A stretch of DNA of 64,000 nucleotides from Desulfuromusa sp. (GTDB taxonomy: Bacteria; Desulfobacterota; Desulfuromonadia; Desulfuromonadales; Geopsychrobacteraceae). The DNA lies in assembly GCA_021647765.1 (NCBI GenBank), contig JAKIUD010000010.1, positions 1-64,000 on the forward strand, written 5' to 3'. Under the pieces are notes generated by a model that worked only from the letters and a program-made list of their open reading frames with translations, was not told where the DNA came from and did not search any database. Positions 43,028-52,558 of the stretch are shown here, piece after piece (the stretch's first letter is position 1; the number at the start of each line of letters is the position of its first letter). Position numbers and translations under genes: made by a program.

Positions 43028-44074
43028 ATGAAACGGCGCTTCTTGATCGTCATGGTCTTATTAATGACAGTTGCTGGCATAGTTTACCTGAACCAGCATA
43101 AAACGACCAACGGTCAACTCCTGGGCATTAGTGGGACAACCATGGGTACCAGCTACCATATTAAGCTGGCGCCAATTACTACGCAAAGAATTAATCTTCC
43201 TTCCCTTAAAGAGCAGATTAGTTCACGCCTTGATGGCATTGACCGCAGGATGTCAACCTACAAGAAAGATTCCGAAGTCTCCCGTTTCAATCAGCAATCC
43301 AGTAAAGACTGGATGCCAATATCAACAGAAACTATGTCGGTTATCAGCGTGGCACAGGAGATCAGCCATCTGAGTCATGGCTCTTTTGATATTACTGTCG
43401 GAAAATTGGTCAATTTGTGGGGGTTTGGGCCAACAATGAGTATTGACGCAGTTCCAGATGCCAATGCTATCCAGACCTTGCTGTCAAAGTCAGGATATCG
43501 TAAACTGGAGTTACGCAAGACCCAGCCAGCAATCCGCAAAACTGATGGAGCCATTTCCATTGATCTATCAGCGATTGCCAAAGGGTATGCTGTCGATGCT
43601 ATTGCGCGATTATTGATGGATAATCAGATCAATAACTTTTTAGTAGAAATTGGTGGCGAAATTATTACTCATGGACAGAAGCAGTTGCAGCAGCCTTGGG
43701 TCATTGGCATTGAAAGCCCGGTCGCTGCACAGCGCAGCATCAGAAAGCGCCTCTACCTTAAAGATGTTGCTATGGCGACATCGGGGGATTACCGTAATTA
43801 TTTTGAAAAGCAGGGGATACGCTATTCACATACGATTGATCCTGCCACTGGATATCCGATAAAGCATCAACTGGCCTCTGTGACTGTCATCGATAAAACA
43901 TGTATGCGTGCTGATGCCCTGGCTACGGCAATTATGGTGATGGGTCCGACTAGAGGGTTGGAATTTGCCAGGCAACAGGATCTCGCAATTTTTATGCTGA
44001 TAAAGCAGAATGATCATTTTATCGAAAAGTACAGTGCAGCTTTTGAACCCTACCTCAAATCAGAAAAGGGTTAA
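43028..44074 (+). CDS. apbE: FAD:protein FMN transferase ApbE
   Basis: This 348-residue enzyme attaches FMN from FAD to Thr in D-x-x-x-G-A-T motifs; here its targets are NqrB and NqrC. It has an N-terminal membrane/signal segment without a lipobox cysteine. Conserved blocks are G-T-T-M-G-T-S-Y-H near residue 37, I-A-K-G-Y-A-V-D near 183, H-T-I-D-P-A-T-G-Y-P near 272 (Mg/FAD binding), and M-R-A-D-A-L-A-T-A. AGAAT follows the terminator just upstream. The nqrM-like gene starts 2 bp after its stop. Confidence 0.93.
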   Translation: MKRRFLIVMVLLMTVAGIVYLNQHKTTNGQLLGISGTTMGTSYHIKLAPITTQRINLPSLKEQISSRLDGIDRRMSTYKKDSEVSRFNQQSSKDWMPISTETMSVISVAQEISHLSHGSFDITVGKLVNLWGFGPTMSIDAVPDANAIQTLLSKSGYRKLELRKTQPAIRKTDGAISIDLSAIAKGYAVDAIARLLMDNQINNFLVEIGGEIITHGQKQLQQPWVIGIESPVAAQRSIRKRLYLKDVAMATSGDYRNYFEKQGIRYSHTIDPATGYPIKHQLASVTVIDKTCMRADALATAIMVMGPTRGLEFARQQDLAIFMLIKQNDHFIEKYSAAFEPYLKSEKG

Positions 44075-44076
44075 CT

Positions 44077-44349
44077 ATGGAACTTTTTATTCCCGTCTTA
44101 ATTCTCTTCCTGCTTGCCTTCACCGGGTTATCAATCGGAATTATCTTCGGTCGTCAAGGGATTTCTGGAAGCTGTAGTAGTGAGGAAGCAAAACTGCTGG
44201 ATATTCAGTGCTTCTGTGGGCAGGATAACAATAACTGCTCTATTGATGCTTGTAACAATAATATATTTGTGAAAGCTGTCTGTGCCGATGGTGATATTGA
44301 GAAATGTCGAGAGATCCAAGCGGAGTTTGAAAAAAAGACCGGAAAATAG
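44077..44349 (+). CDS. nqrM: NqrM-like Cys-rich membrane protein (Na+-NQR maturation)
   Basis: 90 residues: one membrane helix (~3-24), then G-R-Q-G-I-S-G-S-C and several more cysteines (C-F-C-G, N-N-C-S-I-D-A-C, A-V-C, K-C). Known NqrM proteins (DUF539) share the short helix and the G-R-x-x-I-x-G-S-C motif and deliver Fe to the NqrD/E cysteine site. This one is somewhat longer than usual (~70) and has additional cysteines. It directly follows apbE, another NQR maturation factor, which supports the call. Confidence 0.75.
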   Translation: MELFIPVLILFLLAFTGLSIGIIFGRQGISGSCSSEEAKLLDIQCFCGQDNNNCSIDACNNNIFVKAVCADGDIEKCREIQAEFEKKTGK

Positions 44350-44433
44350 TTTCAGTTTGCCTGATACGTTTATTGTGAGGCTGATCCACTTACTAATAAA
44401 ACCACTAAGAAGCTGACTTCCGGGTATTAACTG

Positions 44434-45573
44434 GTGAGCTCACTCTATCTGCAGATTCCTTTCTGTTTCAGTAAATGTCCTTATTGTGATTTTTTTTCTC
44501 AAGTCGGCACTCGGCAACAAATGGATGAATATGTTGAACTGCTTAATCTCAATATCAGAATTCTGAAACAAAAAAATTCATCTTGCCTGCCATTTAAAAC
44601 AATTTTTTTTGGTGGTGGAACACCATCCCTTCTCTCTGTTAAACAACTTGAAAAGATCCTCAACAGTATTCAACAGAACTTCAGAATAGAATCAGATGCT
44701 GAAATTACTCTGGAAGCTAACCCTGGAACAGTAACCCTGGAACAGTTGCAGGGATATAGAAGGGCAGGTGTCAATCGCCTTTCCCTTGGTATCCAATCCC
44801 TCAATGAGATGAACTTGCAGTTGCTTGGAAGAATCCACAGTGCAAAGCAGGCGCGTGAAAGCGTTGTTGCCGCACGAACTGCTGGGTTCAACAACCTGAG
44901 CCTTGATCTGATGTTTGCTCTGCCTGATCAGGATCTGCCATCCCTGGAACAAGAAATATCTGCGCTGCTAAATTTAGATCCGGAACACATCTCTCTTTAC
45001 GGCCTTTCCTTTGAAGAAGGAACCGACTTTTTTACTCGGTTGCAGTCAGGCCAATTGTCTTCCTGTGCAGACAATCTCTATGCCGATCAATATCAATTAT
45101 TGCATGAACAACTGAATAACGCTGGGTTTGAACATTATGAGATTTCCAATTTTGCTCGTCCAGGGTGGCGCTGTCGTCACAATCAAGTTTACTGGAAGCG
45201 TGGGGACTGCCTGGCAATCGGAGCTGGTGCGCATAGTTTTATTAATCGGAGCTGGGGTGAAAGATGGCATATTCCTGCAAATCTGCAGGACTATAAAAAA
45301 AATTTGCTGCACGGAGAGGATCCTGATGAACTTTTGGAAACATACAACCAACTGGGCGCAATGAAGGAATACGTTTATCTTGCTTTGCGCACCAGCAATG
45401 GCATAGAGCTGGAGGAATTTGAACAAAAATTTAACCTTCCCTTTCAGCAAGTTTTTCCCGAAGCTTTTGCTAAAACGCAAAGCTACTTGTATTCACCTGC
45501 AACATCTGGTCATTACAGATTCAATTTAAACGGTTGGCTTCTCTATGATCACTTGATAAGTCATTTTCTCTAG
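44434..45573 (+). CDS. hemW: HemW-type radical SAM protein (haem chaperone, HemN-like)
   Basis: 379 residues. The radical SAM cluster motif C-F-S-K-C-P-Y-C (C-x3-C-x2-C) is at residues ~11-18, followed by F-F-G-G-G-T-P-S, L-E-A-N-P-G-T and S-L-G-I-Q-S-L, all typical of the HemN/HemW family. The lack of the extra N-terminal segment with the fourth cysteine of true HemN, and the position just upstream of hrcA as in relatives, favour HemW, which binds haem. A GTG start with a weak ribosome-binding site is used. An 84-bp gap without visible signals precedes it. Confidence 0.86.
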   Translation: MSSLYLQIPFCFSKCPYCDFFSQVGTRQQMDEYVELLNLNIRILKQKNSSCLPFKTIFFGGGTPSLLSVKQLEKILNSIQQNFRIESDAEITLEANPGTVTLEQLQGYRRAGVNRLSLGIQSLNEMNLQLLGRIHSAKQARESVVAARTAGFNNLSLDLMFALPDQDLPSLEQEISALLNLDPEHISLYGLSFEEGTDFFTRLQSGQLSSCADNLYADQYQLLHEQLNNAGFEHYEISNFARPGWRCRHNQVYWKRGDCLAIGAGAHSFINRSWGERWHIPANLQDYKKNLLHGEDPDELLETYNQLGAMKEYVYLALRTSNGIELEEFEQKFNLPFQQVFPEAFAKTQSYLYSPATSGHYRFNLNGWLLYDHLISHFL

Positions 45574-45634
45574 GGATCCGTCAGTAATCCTATGAAATAA
45601 AAATAGATCAACACTTCTCTTGCCGCCATAAGGC

Positions 45635-45663
45635 TTGACAAAGGGGCAGGGCATTGATAATCT
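45635..45663 (+). promoter_or_regulatory. Sigma70-type promoter of the hrcA operon
   Basis: A consensus TTGACA (45635-45640) is separated by 17 bp from TAATCT (45658-45663). The CIRCE operator starts 7 bp after the -10, where a bound HrcA would block initiation. Confidence 0.8.
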
Positions 45664-45669
45664 CTACTA

Positions 45670-45696
45670 TTAGCACTCACCACTGTTGAGTGCTAA
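45670..45696 (+). promoter_or_regulatory. CIRCE operator (HrcA binding site)
   Basis: TTAGCACTC (45670-45678), a 9-bp spacer and GAGTGCTAA (45688-45696) match the CIRCE consensus exactly. HrcA encoded just downstream should bind here and repress the hrcA-grpE-dnaK(-dnaJ) operon at normal temperature. Confidence 0.97.
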
Positions 45697-45741
45697 CATA
45701 TGTTGAGCAAAGAAAGTCCGTTGAGAGTGGAGTGTAAATTT

Positions 45742-46788
45742 ATGGCTGACACATTAAGCGAACGCAGCCAAAATATCCTTGAGGCAATTGTCGAAGACTA
45801 CATTGCTTCAGCCGAACCTGTGGGTAGTCGCGCGATTAGTCGCAAGCACAATTTTAATCTGTCTCCGGCATCGGTTCGCAATGTCATGGCGGATCTGGAG
45901 GAGATGGGACTTCTTTGTTCGCCCCACACCTCTTCAGGGCGGATTCCAACTGGAAAGGGGTTTCAATACTATATTGATACCCTGCTTAGTGTTCGTACCT
46001 TGAACCGGAATGAAAAGCAGAATCTGCGCAATAGCTACCGCTTTCAGAATATGCGTATGGAAGATATTATGCAGGAGGTCGGCAGGGTTCTGTCGGGTCT
46101 TTCTCAATATACCGGTCTGGTTATGGCTCCTAAATTCATCTCGACAGTTTTTCGGCAGATTGAATTTATCCGCTTATCTCAGGGTCGGTTACTGATGATC
46201 TATGTTTCGGAAACCGGATTGGTTCAGAATAAAGTTATCGAAGCAGATCCGTCGCTGACAGTTCGCGATCTTGAACAGATCAGCAGTTATCTGAACAGTG
46301 AACTGAACGGTCTGTCGATTCAAGAGGTGCGTACCAAGCTGAAGCAGGAGCTACAGGAAGATCGAGTCTGCTATGACCGGTTGAAAAAACAGGCGTTGAA
46401 GCTTTCTTGTGCCGCATTACAGGATGAAATAGAAGATCAAATTTATGTTTCTGGAGCCTCTCTGATGTTGGGTCAACCGGAATTTTCAACCCCAGAGCAG
46501 ATGAAGCGGCTAATCAGTGCCTTTGAGAGTAAAAAACTTCTCATTGAACTATTGGATCGGGGGCAATCAGCGCAGGGGGTGCAGATATTTATCGGTAGCG
46601 ACAGCAGCCAGGTAGATTTAGAGGGTTGCAGTTTGATTACTTCGAACTTTTCTAACCAGAAAGGTGCTGTTGGCACTTTGGGTGTTATTGGCCCGGTTCG
46701 GATGAATTATTCACAAGTAGTACCGATTGTCGATTTTACCGCCCAACTTGTCAGTCGGGTTCTTGATCGGGAAATAGCTCAAGATTAA
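45742..46788 (+). CDS. hrcA: Heat-inducible transcription repressor HrcA
   Basis: 348 residues when started at ATG 45742, which has GGAG upstream; an in-frame ATG at 45700 would add 14 residues. The N-terminal winged HTH shows L-S-E-R-S-Q-N-I-L-E-A-I-V-E-D-Y and V-G-S-R-A-I-S-R-K, then the family hallmark S-P-A-S-V-R-N-V-M-A-D-L-E-E-M-G and H-T-S-S-G-R-I-P-T. The GAF-like C-terminal domain ends with V-I-G-P-V-R-M-N-Y. It is the repressor of its own operon through the CIRCE. Confidence 0.96.
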   Translation: MADTLSERSQNILEAIVEDYIASAEPVGSRAISRKHNFNLSPASVRNVMADLEEMGLLCSPHTSSGRIPTGKGFQYYIDTLLSVRTLNRNEKQNLRNSYRFQNMRMEDIMQEVGRVLSGLSQYTGLVMAPKFISTVFRQIEFIRLSQGRLLMIYVSETGLVQNKVIEADPSLTVRDLEQISSYLNSELNGLSIQEVRTKLKQELQEDRVCYDRLKKQALKLSCAALQDEIEDQIYVSGASLMLGQPEFSTPEQMKRLISAFESKKLLIELLDRGQSAQGVQIFIGSDSSQVDLEGCSLITSNFSNQKGAVGTLGVIGPVRMNYSQVVPIVDFTAQLVSRVLDREIAQD

Positions 46789-46809
46789 TACAAATAAGGA
46801 GCACAAAAG

Positions 46810-47409
46810 GTGGCAAAAAAAAACGTGGATTTTGAAAATGAAGAGGAAACCCCTTCTGATGTTGAGCCGGAAGTAGAGGGTGCAGAAGATGACATGGAGA
46901 CATTGCGGGATAAGTTAACCCGGGCTTTAGATGAGGCTAAGGTTTACCAGGAGCAATATCTGAGAACTTTGGCCGACATGGAAAATCTGCGCAAACGGAC
47001 TCAGAGAGACAAGGAAGAATTGGCCAAGTTTGCCAATGAAAGTCTTCTGCGCGATATTTTGCCGGTTATCGACAATCTGGAGCGGGCAGTTGAACACGCA
47101 GAGCAGACTGAAAGTGAAGATGGTCTGTTTGAGGGAGTTCAGATGACCCTGAACCAGTTTAGTCAACTGCTGGATAAGTTCGGAGTGGAGCCGGTGGACG
47201 CTGTTGGTCAGCTGTTTGATCCGGCATACCATCAGGCTATGGGGCAGGTGGAATCAGAAGAACATCCGGTTAATACCGTTGTTCAGCAGATGCAAAAAGG
47301 TTATCAACTCAACAAGCGGTTATTGCGACCAGCATTTGTGCTGCTGGCAAAAGCCCCGGCAACGGTCGAAACGGATGAAGACGCAACTGAAAAAACAGAC
47401 GAAGAATAA
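46810..47409 (+). CDS. grpE: Nucleotide exchange factor GrpE
   Basis: 199 residues with a GTG start after AAGGAG (46796-46801). An acidic disordered N-terminus leads into the long helix (Q-Y-L-R-T-L-A-D-M-E-N-L-R-K-R-T-Q-R-D) and the beta domain with A-Y-H-Q-A-M-G and V-V-Q-Q-M-Q-K-G-Y, all standard for GrpE. It releases ADP from DnaK. It lies between hrcA (21 bp) and dnaK (35 bp). Confidence 0.96.
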   Translation: MAKKNVDFENEEETPSDVEPEVEGAEDDMETLRDKLTRALDEAKVYQEQYLRTLADMENLRKRTQRDKEELAKFANESLLRDILPVIDNLERAVEHAEQTESEDGLFEGVQMTLNQFSQLLDKFGVEPVDAVGQLFDPAYHQAMGQVESEEHPVNTVVQQMQKGYQLNKRLLRPAFVLLAKAPATVETDEDATEKTDEE

Positions 47410-47444
47410 AGACTCTGACAAAATCTCTAAGGAGGATATAAATT

Positions 47445-49358
47445 ATGGGTAAAGTTATTGGAATTGATTTGGGAACCACAAACTCTTGTGTTGCCGTTAT
47501 GGAAGGGGGCGAGCCGGTTGTTATTGCCAATTCGGAAGGCTCAAGGACGACCCCTTCAATTATTGCATTTACTGAAAGTGGTGAGCGCCTGATCGGTCAA
47601 CAGGCAAAACGTCAGGCGGTTACAAATCCAGAAAACACCCTTTTCGCTATCAAGCGGTTGATCGGGCGTAAATTTAATTCTGAAGCGGTTCAAAAAGATA
47701 TGAAAATCAGCCCTTTTAAGATTATTGAAGCTGATAACGGTGATGCCTGGGTTGAAGTTCGGGGTAAGAAATATAGTTCCCCTGAAATATCAGCCATGGT
47801 GCTGCAAAAAATGAAGCAAACTGCTGAAGATTACCTTGGTGAAAAAGTCACGGATGCGGTTATTACCGTACCGGCTTACTTCAACGATTCTCAGCGTCAG
47901 GCGACCAAGGATGCCGGAAAAATTTCCGGGTTGAATGTTCTGCGGATCATTAATGAGCCGACTGCAGCGTCGCTGGCGTACGGACTGGATAAAAAGCATG
48001 AAATGACCATCGCTGTTTTCGACCTTGGTGGTGGTACTTTTGATGTCTCAATCCTTGATCTTGGTGATGGTGTTTTTGAGGTTAAATCGACGAATGGCGA
48101 TACCTTCCTTGGTGGGGAAGATTTTGATCAGCGGATTATTGATTATGTTGCTGATGAATTTAAAAAAGATCAGGGGATCGATCTGCGTGGTGACAAAATG
48201 GCTTTGCAACGTTTGAAAGAGGCTGCGGAAAAAGCCAAATGTGAACTCTCCTCATCGATGGAAACCGATATTAATCTGCCATTTATTACTGCTGATCAGT
48301 CGGGGCCAAAACACCTGAATATAAAGCTATCTCGTTCCAAATTGGAAAGTATCTGTAGTGAGTTAATTGATAGATTAACAGAGCCATGCAAAACAGCACT
48401 GAAAGATGCTGGATTGGCTGCCAATGAAATTACTGAAGTGGTTCTGGTTGGTGGCATGACACGAATGCCAGCGGTTCAGGAGCGGGTCAAAGAGATCTTT
48501 GGCAGGACTCCAAGCAAGGGGGTGAATCCTGATGAGGTTGTCGCCATTGGTGCTGCAATTCAGGCCGGTGTTCTGACGGGTGATGTTAAAGACGTTCTTC
48601 TGCTTGATGTAACCCCATTGTCTCTGGGAATTGAAACTCTTGGTAGCGTCATGACCAAGCTGATTGAGAAAAATACCACCGTCCCTTGTAAGAAAAGCCA
48701 GGTGTTTTCTACTGCTGCAGATAATCAACCGGCTGTTTCAGTCCATGTTCTGCAAGGTGAGCGGGAAATGGCAAGTGATAACAAAACTATTGGCAACTTT
48801 GAGTTGGTAGGGCTTCCAGCTGCACCGCGTGGGGTTCCTCAAATCGAAGTGACTTTCGATATCGACGCTAACGGAATTCTCCATGTTTCAGCTAAAGATC
48901 TCGGTACCGGAAAAGAGCAGTCAATTCAAATCACGGCATCAAGTGGTTTATCCGATGAAGAGATCAACAAAATGGTTCAGGATGCCGAAGCCCATGCCAG
49001 TGAAGATAAAGACAAGCGTGAATTGATAGAAGCCCGCAACCAGGCAGATGGTCTGGCCTACACGACAGAAAAATCTTTGACAGAGCATGGTGAGAAGCTG
49101 GATAGTGCCACAAAACGGCAAATTGAAGAGGCTTTGGAAGACCTGAAAAAAGCGATTGAGGGTGAAAATCCAGAAGAAATTAAGAAGAAGAGTGAAACTC
49201 TTGCCCAGGCATCTCATAAACTGGCGGAAATGATGTATGCACAATCCCAGGGGGGGGATGATGGTGCAGCAGCAGGAGGTTCTGATAGTGGCGCAGCAGA
49301 TGCCGCTGGTGATGATGTTGTCGACGCTGAATTTGAGGACGTTGACGAAAAGAAATAA
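47445..49358 (+). CDS. dnaK: Chaperone DnaK (Hsp70)
   Basis: 637 residues, the standard length. ATPase domain: [41 protein letters not shown]. The substrate-binding domain begins after the linker [15 protein letters not shown]. The C-terminal tail ends V-D-A-E-F-E-D-V-D as in most bacterial DnaK. A strong ribosome-binding site (AAGGAGG) precedes it. Confidence 0.98.
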   Translation: MGKVIGIDLGTTNSCVAVMEGGEPVVIANSEGSRTTPSIIAFTESGERLIGQQAKRQAVTNPENTLFAIKRLIGRKFNSEAVQKDMKISPFKIIEADNGDAWVEVRGKKYSSPEISAMVLQKMKQTAEDYLGEKVTDAVITVPAYFNDSQRQATKDAGKISGLNVLRIINEPTAASLAYGLDKKHEMTIAVFDLGGGTFDVSILDLGDGVFEVKSTNGDTFLGGEDFDQRIIDYVADEFKKDQGIDLRGDKMALQRLKEAAEKAKCELSSSMETDINLPFITADQSGPKHLNIKLSRSKLESICSELIDRLTEPCKTALKDAGLAANEITEVVLVGGMTRMPAVQERVKEIFGRTPSKGVNPDEVVAIGAAIQAGVLTGDVKDVLLLDVTPLSLGIETLGSVMTKLIEKNTTVPCKKSQVFSTAADNQPAVSVHVLQGEREMASDNKTIGNFELVGLPAAPRGVPQIEVTFDIDANGILHVSAKDLGTGKEQSIQITASSGLSDEEINKMVQDAEAHASEDKDKRELIEARNQADGLAYTTEKSLTEHGEKLDSATKRQIEEALEDLKKAIEGENPEEIKKKSETLAQASHKLAEMMYAQSQGGDDGAAAGGSDSGAADAAGDDVVDAEFEDVDEKK

Positions 49359-49371
49359 ATTTTATGTCAGT

Positions 49372-49409
49372 AGCCGCCAGCCGTTGAATTGGTTGGCGGC
49401 TGTTTTTTT
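49372..49409 (+). terminator. Terminator/attenuator between dnaK and dnaJ
   Basis: AGCCGCCA (49372-49379) pairs with TGGCGGCT (49394-49401), followed by GTTTTTTT (49402-49409). It would stop part of the hrcA-grpE-dnaK transcripts before dnaJ, whose TTG start lies 18 bp further on. Confidence 0.85.
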
Positions 49410-49426
49410 AAAGCAGGATAGTTATT

Positions 49427-50539
49427 TTGTCTAAGTGTGATTACTACGAAGTACTGGAAGTTAATCGAAACGCCAGTGGGACAGAAATCAAAAAATCTTA
49501 CCGGCGACTGGCCATCCAGTACCACCCCGATAAAAATCCGGGAGATGCAAAAGCAGAAAGCAAATTTAAAGAACTTTCTGAGGCCTACGCGGTTCTTTCT
49601 GATGCCCAAAAAAGGGCAACTTACGATCAGTTTGGCCATGCCGGGGTTAATGGCGCGGGAGGGTTTTCTAATGGTGGTTTTAGCGGAGCCCCATTTGAGG
49701 ATATTTTTGGTGATATTTTTGGCGATATTTTTGGTGGTGGATCACGCCGAGGCAGTCGAGGACAACGTGGGGATGATCTCCGCTACAACTTGACCATCAG
49801 TTTTGAAGAGGCTGCATTCGGGACTGAAAAAAATCTCCAGCTACCGCGCAAGCAGTCCTGCGAAACTTGTCATGGTTCTGGTGCCCGTCCGGGAACTGAA
49901 GCTCAAACTTGTTCTACCTGCCGTGGGGCTGGTCAGGTGCGTTATCAGCAGGGTTTCTTCACCATGACTCGACCTTGTCCCGATTGTCACGGCAAAGGGA
50001 AAATTATTACTGATCCCTGCCCCGATTGCCGGGGAACCGGACAGGTCAAAAGTAAACGTACTGTCGCACTCAAGGTTCCTGCGGGAGTGGAAGATGGGAT
50101 CCGTTTGAAATTGAATGGTGAAGGGGATGCTGGTTCTCAGGGCGGTCCTCCGGGTGATCTTTATGTTGTCATCAGTGTTGAAGAGCACCCTATCTTTCAA
50201 CGAGATGGTCAGGATGTCATCTGTGAGATCCCCATCTCTTTTGTCCAGGCTGCGCTAGGTTGTGATCTACAGGTTCCCACTCTGGAAGGTAAACTCAATC
50301 TTAAGGTTCCGGCAGGCACCCAAACTGGAAAAGTTTTTAAACTTTCGGGTAAGGGGATTGTCGCTTTACAGGGACATCATCGTCGTGGCGATCAGTTGGT
50401 GGTACTGAAAGTTGAGGTTCCGACTAAAATGAATACCCGCCAGCGTGAACTGCTGGAAGATTTTGCTAAAGAAAGTGGTGAAGATATTCATCCTCAAGGG
50501 AAGGGTTTTTTTGATAAAGTCAAAGAACTGTTCGACTGA
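49427..50539 (+). CDS. dnaJ: Chaperone DnaJ (Hsp40)
   Basis: 370 residues from a TTG start, preceded by AGGAT. The J domain ([11 protein letters not shown] at residues ~33-35) is followed by a G/F-rich linker with repeated D-I-F-G-D-I-F-G. Four zinc repeats follow ([32 protein letters not shown]) and then the C-terminal substrate domains. The TTG start and the upstream terminator should both lower its level relative to DnaK. Confidence 0.96.
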   Translation: MSKCDYYEVLEVNRNASGTEIKKSYRRLAIQYHPDKNPGDAKAESKFKELSEAYAVLSDAQKRATYDQFGHAGVNGAGGFSNGGFSGAPFEDIFGDIFGDIFGGGSRRGSRGQRGDDLRYNLTISFEEAAFGTEKNLQLPRKQSCETCHGSGARPGTEAQTCSTCRGAGQVRYQQGFFTMTRPCPDCHGKGKIITDPCPDCRGTGQVKSKRTVALKVPAGVEDGIRLKLNGEGDAGSQGGPPGDLYVVISVEEHPIFQRDGQDVICEIPISFVQAALGCDLQVPTLEGKLNLKVPAGTQTGKVFKLSGKGIVALQGHHRRGDQLVVLKVEVPTKMNTRQRELLEDFAKESGEDIHPQGKGFFDKVKELFD

Positions 50540-50646
50540 TACCGGATCAATGAGCTATCGATGGTCAGAACTTATTTTTCTGCTGTTTTACCACAGATTC
50601 TGGTAATATTCCTATTTTCCTTCACCAAAAAAAATATGGAGTACGC

Positions 50647-52524
50647 ATGAAGCGGATCTTTTGCCTGAATCTGGTCGGAATCCTGTTTGTATCTCTGCTA
50701 TTGAGCTTCTCTGCCATTTCAGTTGTTGCTGCCGAAGTTACAGAGCTGGAGCAGGGTCAGAAATTGTTTAATGAAGGAGATCTGAATCAGGCACTAGCCG
50801 TTTTGCGTGGGTTTATTCAACACGCTCCAGATTCGATCGAAACAGCTCAGGCTTCTGCATTGATTGGTCGGATTTTTTTACAACAACATAACTATGCTGA
50901 TGCTATTCTTTATTTACAGCGTATTCCAACCGTTTTCCAGAATCCTGAAATTATGCTGCTTTTGGGTAATAGTCTGGTCAAAGCTGGTAAATTTCAAGCA
51001 GGTTTAAAGCTCTTGCAACCTCTGCTTAGAGAGCCTCTCCGTTCTTCTGATAAAGTTATGCTATATCAGGCTCTTACTGTTGCCTCAATTGAACAACAGC
51101 AATTCCTCCTGGCACTATTTTATTTACAACAGCAACTCTCCTTCAGCACAAATCCGGCAGAAATACTCGCTCAATCTCATCAGTTATTGCAAAATCGTCT
51201 CAGTGATGCTGATCTAGCTGAAGCTGCTTTTATGTGGCAGGAAACTGCGATTGGGCAGGATGCGCGTCTGCAGCAGGCACGCCGGGCACTGGTACAACAG
51301 CAGCCAGATCAAGCAAGACAGTATTTGGAAAAGCTATTTGCATCCTCGGTAACGTTTCCCTACTGGCAAGAAGCTGAGTTACTGCTGCAGAGAACGAATA
51401 CTGACAATGGCTGGTTGAATCGCGATAGTATAGGTGTCTTGCTCCCCTTGAGCGGTCGCTATGCTTCTTATGGCGAGTTGGTCAAAAAGGGACTGGAACT
51501 GGCGTTGTTGGAACACAATAAAACTCGTTTACCAGTGCGTTTTGTCTATTATGACACGGCAATTGAAGGAGTCACTACTGCCCAACTAATCAGCAGCTTA
51601 ACTGATGACGACAAAGTGATGGCAGTTATTGGCCCACTTATTGGTAAAGATGCTGGAGAGGCTGCCCGCCGGGCGCAACAGGAGATGGTACCGATGCTTG
51701 CTTTGGCGCAAACTGAGGGACTACCAGAAATCGGTACTTTTGTTTTTCGGGACACCCTGACAGCAGAACAACAAGTTAAAGCGCTGGTTGATTATGCCAT
51801 GGCAGCAGGAAATATCTCTTTTTCAATACTGCGTCCGGAAAACCACCTTGGTGAGAAGATGACCAAGCTGTTTGTTGCAGAATTGCAAAGAGCAGGTGGT
51901 GAACTTATTGATATTGTCAGCTATCCGGATGACCGCACTGATTTCAAGAAACAGATTCAAAAGTTGCTCTGGGAAGATCGAGAAATAAAAATTCCCAGAA
52001 CGAAAGTGGAAATTGAAGAGGAAGAAGATGCGCTGGAACTGGAATATCCACTTCCTCCCTTCCATGCTTTGTTCATTCCCGATTATGCTGATCGGATAGG
52101 TCAGATTGCTCCGCAACTGCTATTTTATGGTATCAAGGACGCTACTTTGCTCGGAATCAACGGTTGGAACTCCCCGGAACTGGTTCAACAGGCGGGTCGG
52201 TTTCTCAAAAAAGCGGTATTTGTAGATACTTTTTATTCTGAGAGTAAAAAACCGGAAGTACAGCGGTTTATGGAACTCTATCGTCAGTACTACAAGGAAG
52301 AGCCAACTATTCTTGGAGCACAAGGCTTTGATGCTGCTACCTTGCTGTTACAAATTCTTGATGATCCTGAAGTGGGAAATCGTAATGATCTACGGAGAAA
52401 GATGGTTGATCTCAGTGATTATCGTGGAGTCACCGGAACGACTGGATTTGATCTCTATGGTGAAGCAATCAAGCAACTTTACCTGTTACATATCGAACGT
52501 GGTAAAATTGTCGAATTGAAATAA
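50647..52524 (+). CDS. LpoA/LppC-like periplasmic protein (type-1 periplasmic-binding fold with TPR-like N-terminus)
   Basis: A 625-residue secreted protein. The signal peptide ends near residue 29 (V-V-A-A). Residues ~30-250 form TPR-like helical repeats (G-Q-K-L-F-N-E-G-D-L-N-Q-A-L, A-L-I-G-R-I-F-L-Q-Q). Residues ~260-620 have the type-1 periplasmic-binding fold, starting I-G-V-L-L-P-L-S-G-R-Y-A-S-Y-G and continuing V-I-G-P-L-I-G. This is the architecture of LpoA/LppC penicillin-binding-protein activators, and amino-acid ABC binding proteins are the alternative. There is no lipobox cysteine at the cleavage site, unlike true LppC lipoproteins. The gene stands alone between dnaJ and a convergent operon. 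Confidence 0.7.
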   Translation: MKRIFCLNLVGILFVSLLLSFSAISVVAAEVTELEQGQKLFNEGDLNQALAVLRGFIQHAPDSIETAQASALIGRIFLQQHNYADAILYLQRIPTVFQNPEIMLLLGNSLVKAGKFQAGLKLLQPLLREPLRSSDKVMLYQALTVASIEQQQFLLALFYLQQQLSFSTNPAEILAQSHQLLQNRLSDADLAEAAFMWQETAIGQDARLQQARRALVQQQPDQARQYLEKLFASSVTFPYWQEAELLLQRTNTDNGWLNRDSIGVLLPLSGRYASYGELVKKGLELALLEHNKTRLPVRFVYYDTAIEGVTTAQLISSLTDDDKVMAVIGPLIGKDAGEAARRAQQEMVPMLALAQTEGLPEIGTFVFRDTLTAEQQVKALVDYAMAAGNISFSILRPENHLGEKMTKLFVAELQRAGGELIDIVSYPDDRTDFKKQIQKLLWEDREIKIPRTKVEIEEEEDALELEYPLPPFHALFIPDYADRIGQIAPQLLFYGIKDATLLGINGWNSPELVQQAGRFLKKAVFVDTFYSESKKPEVQRFMELYRQYYKEEPTILGAQGFDAATLLLQILDDPEVGNRNDLRRKMVDLSDYRGVTGTTGFDLYGEAIKQLYLLHIERGKIVELK

Positions 52525-52558
52525 TCTTCCTGACTTCTTATCTGACCATTATCTAGGG

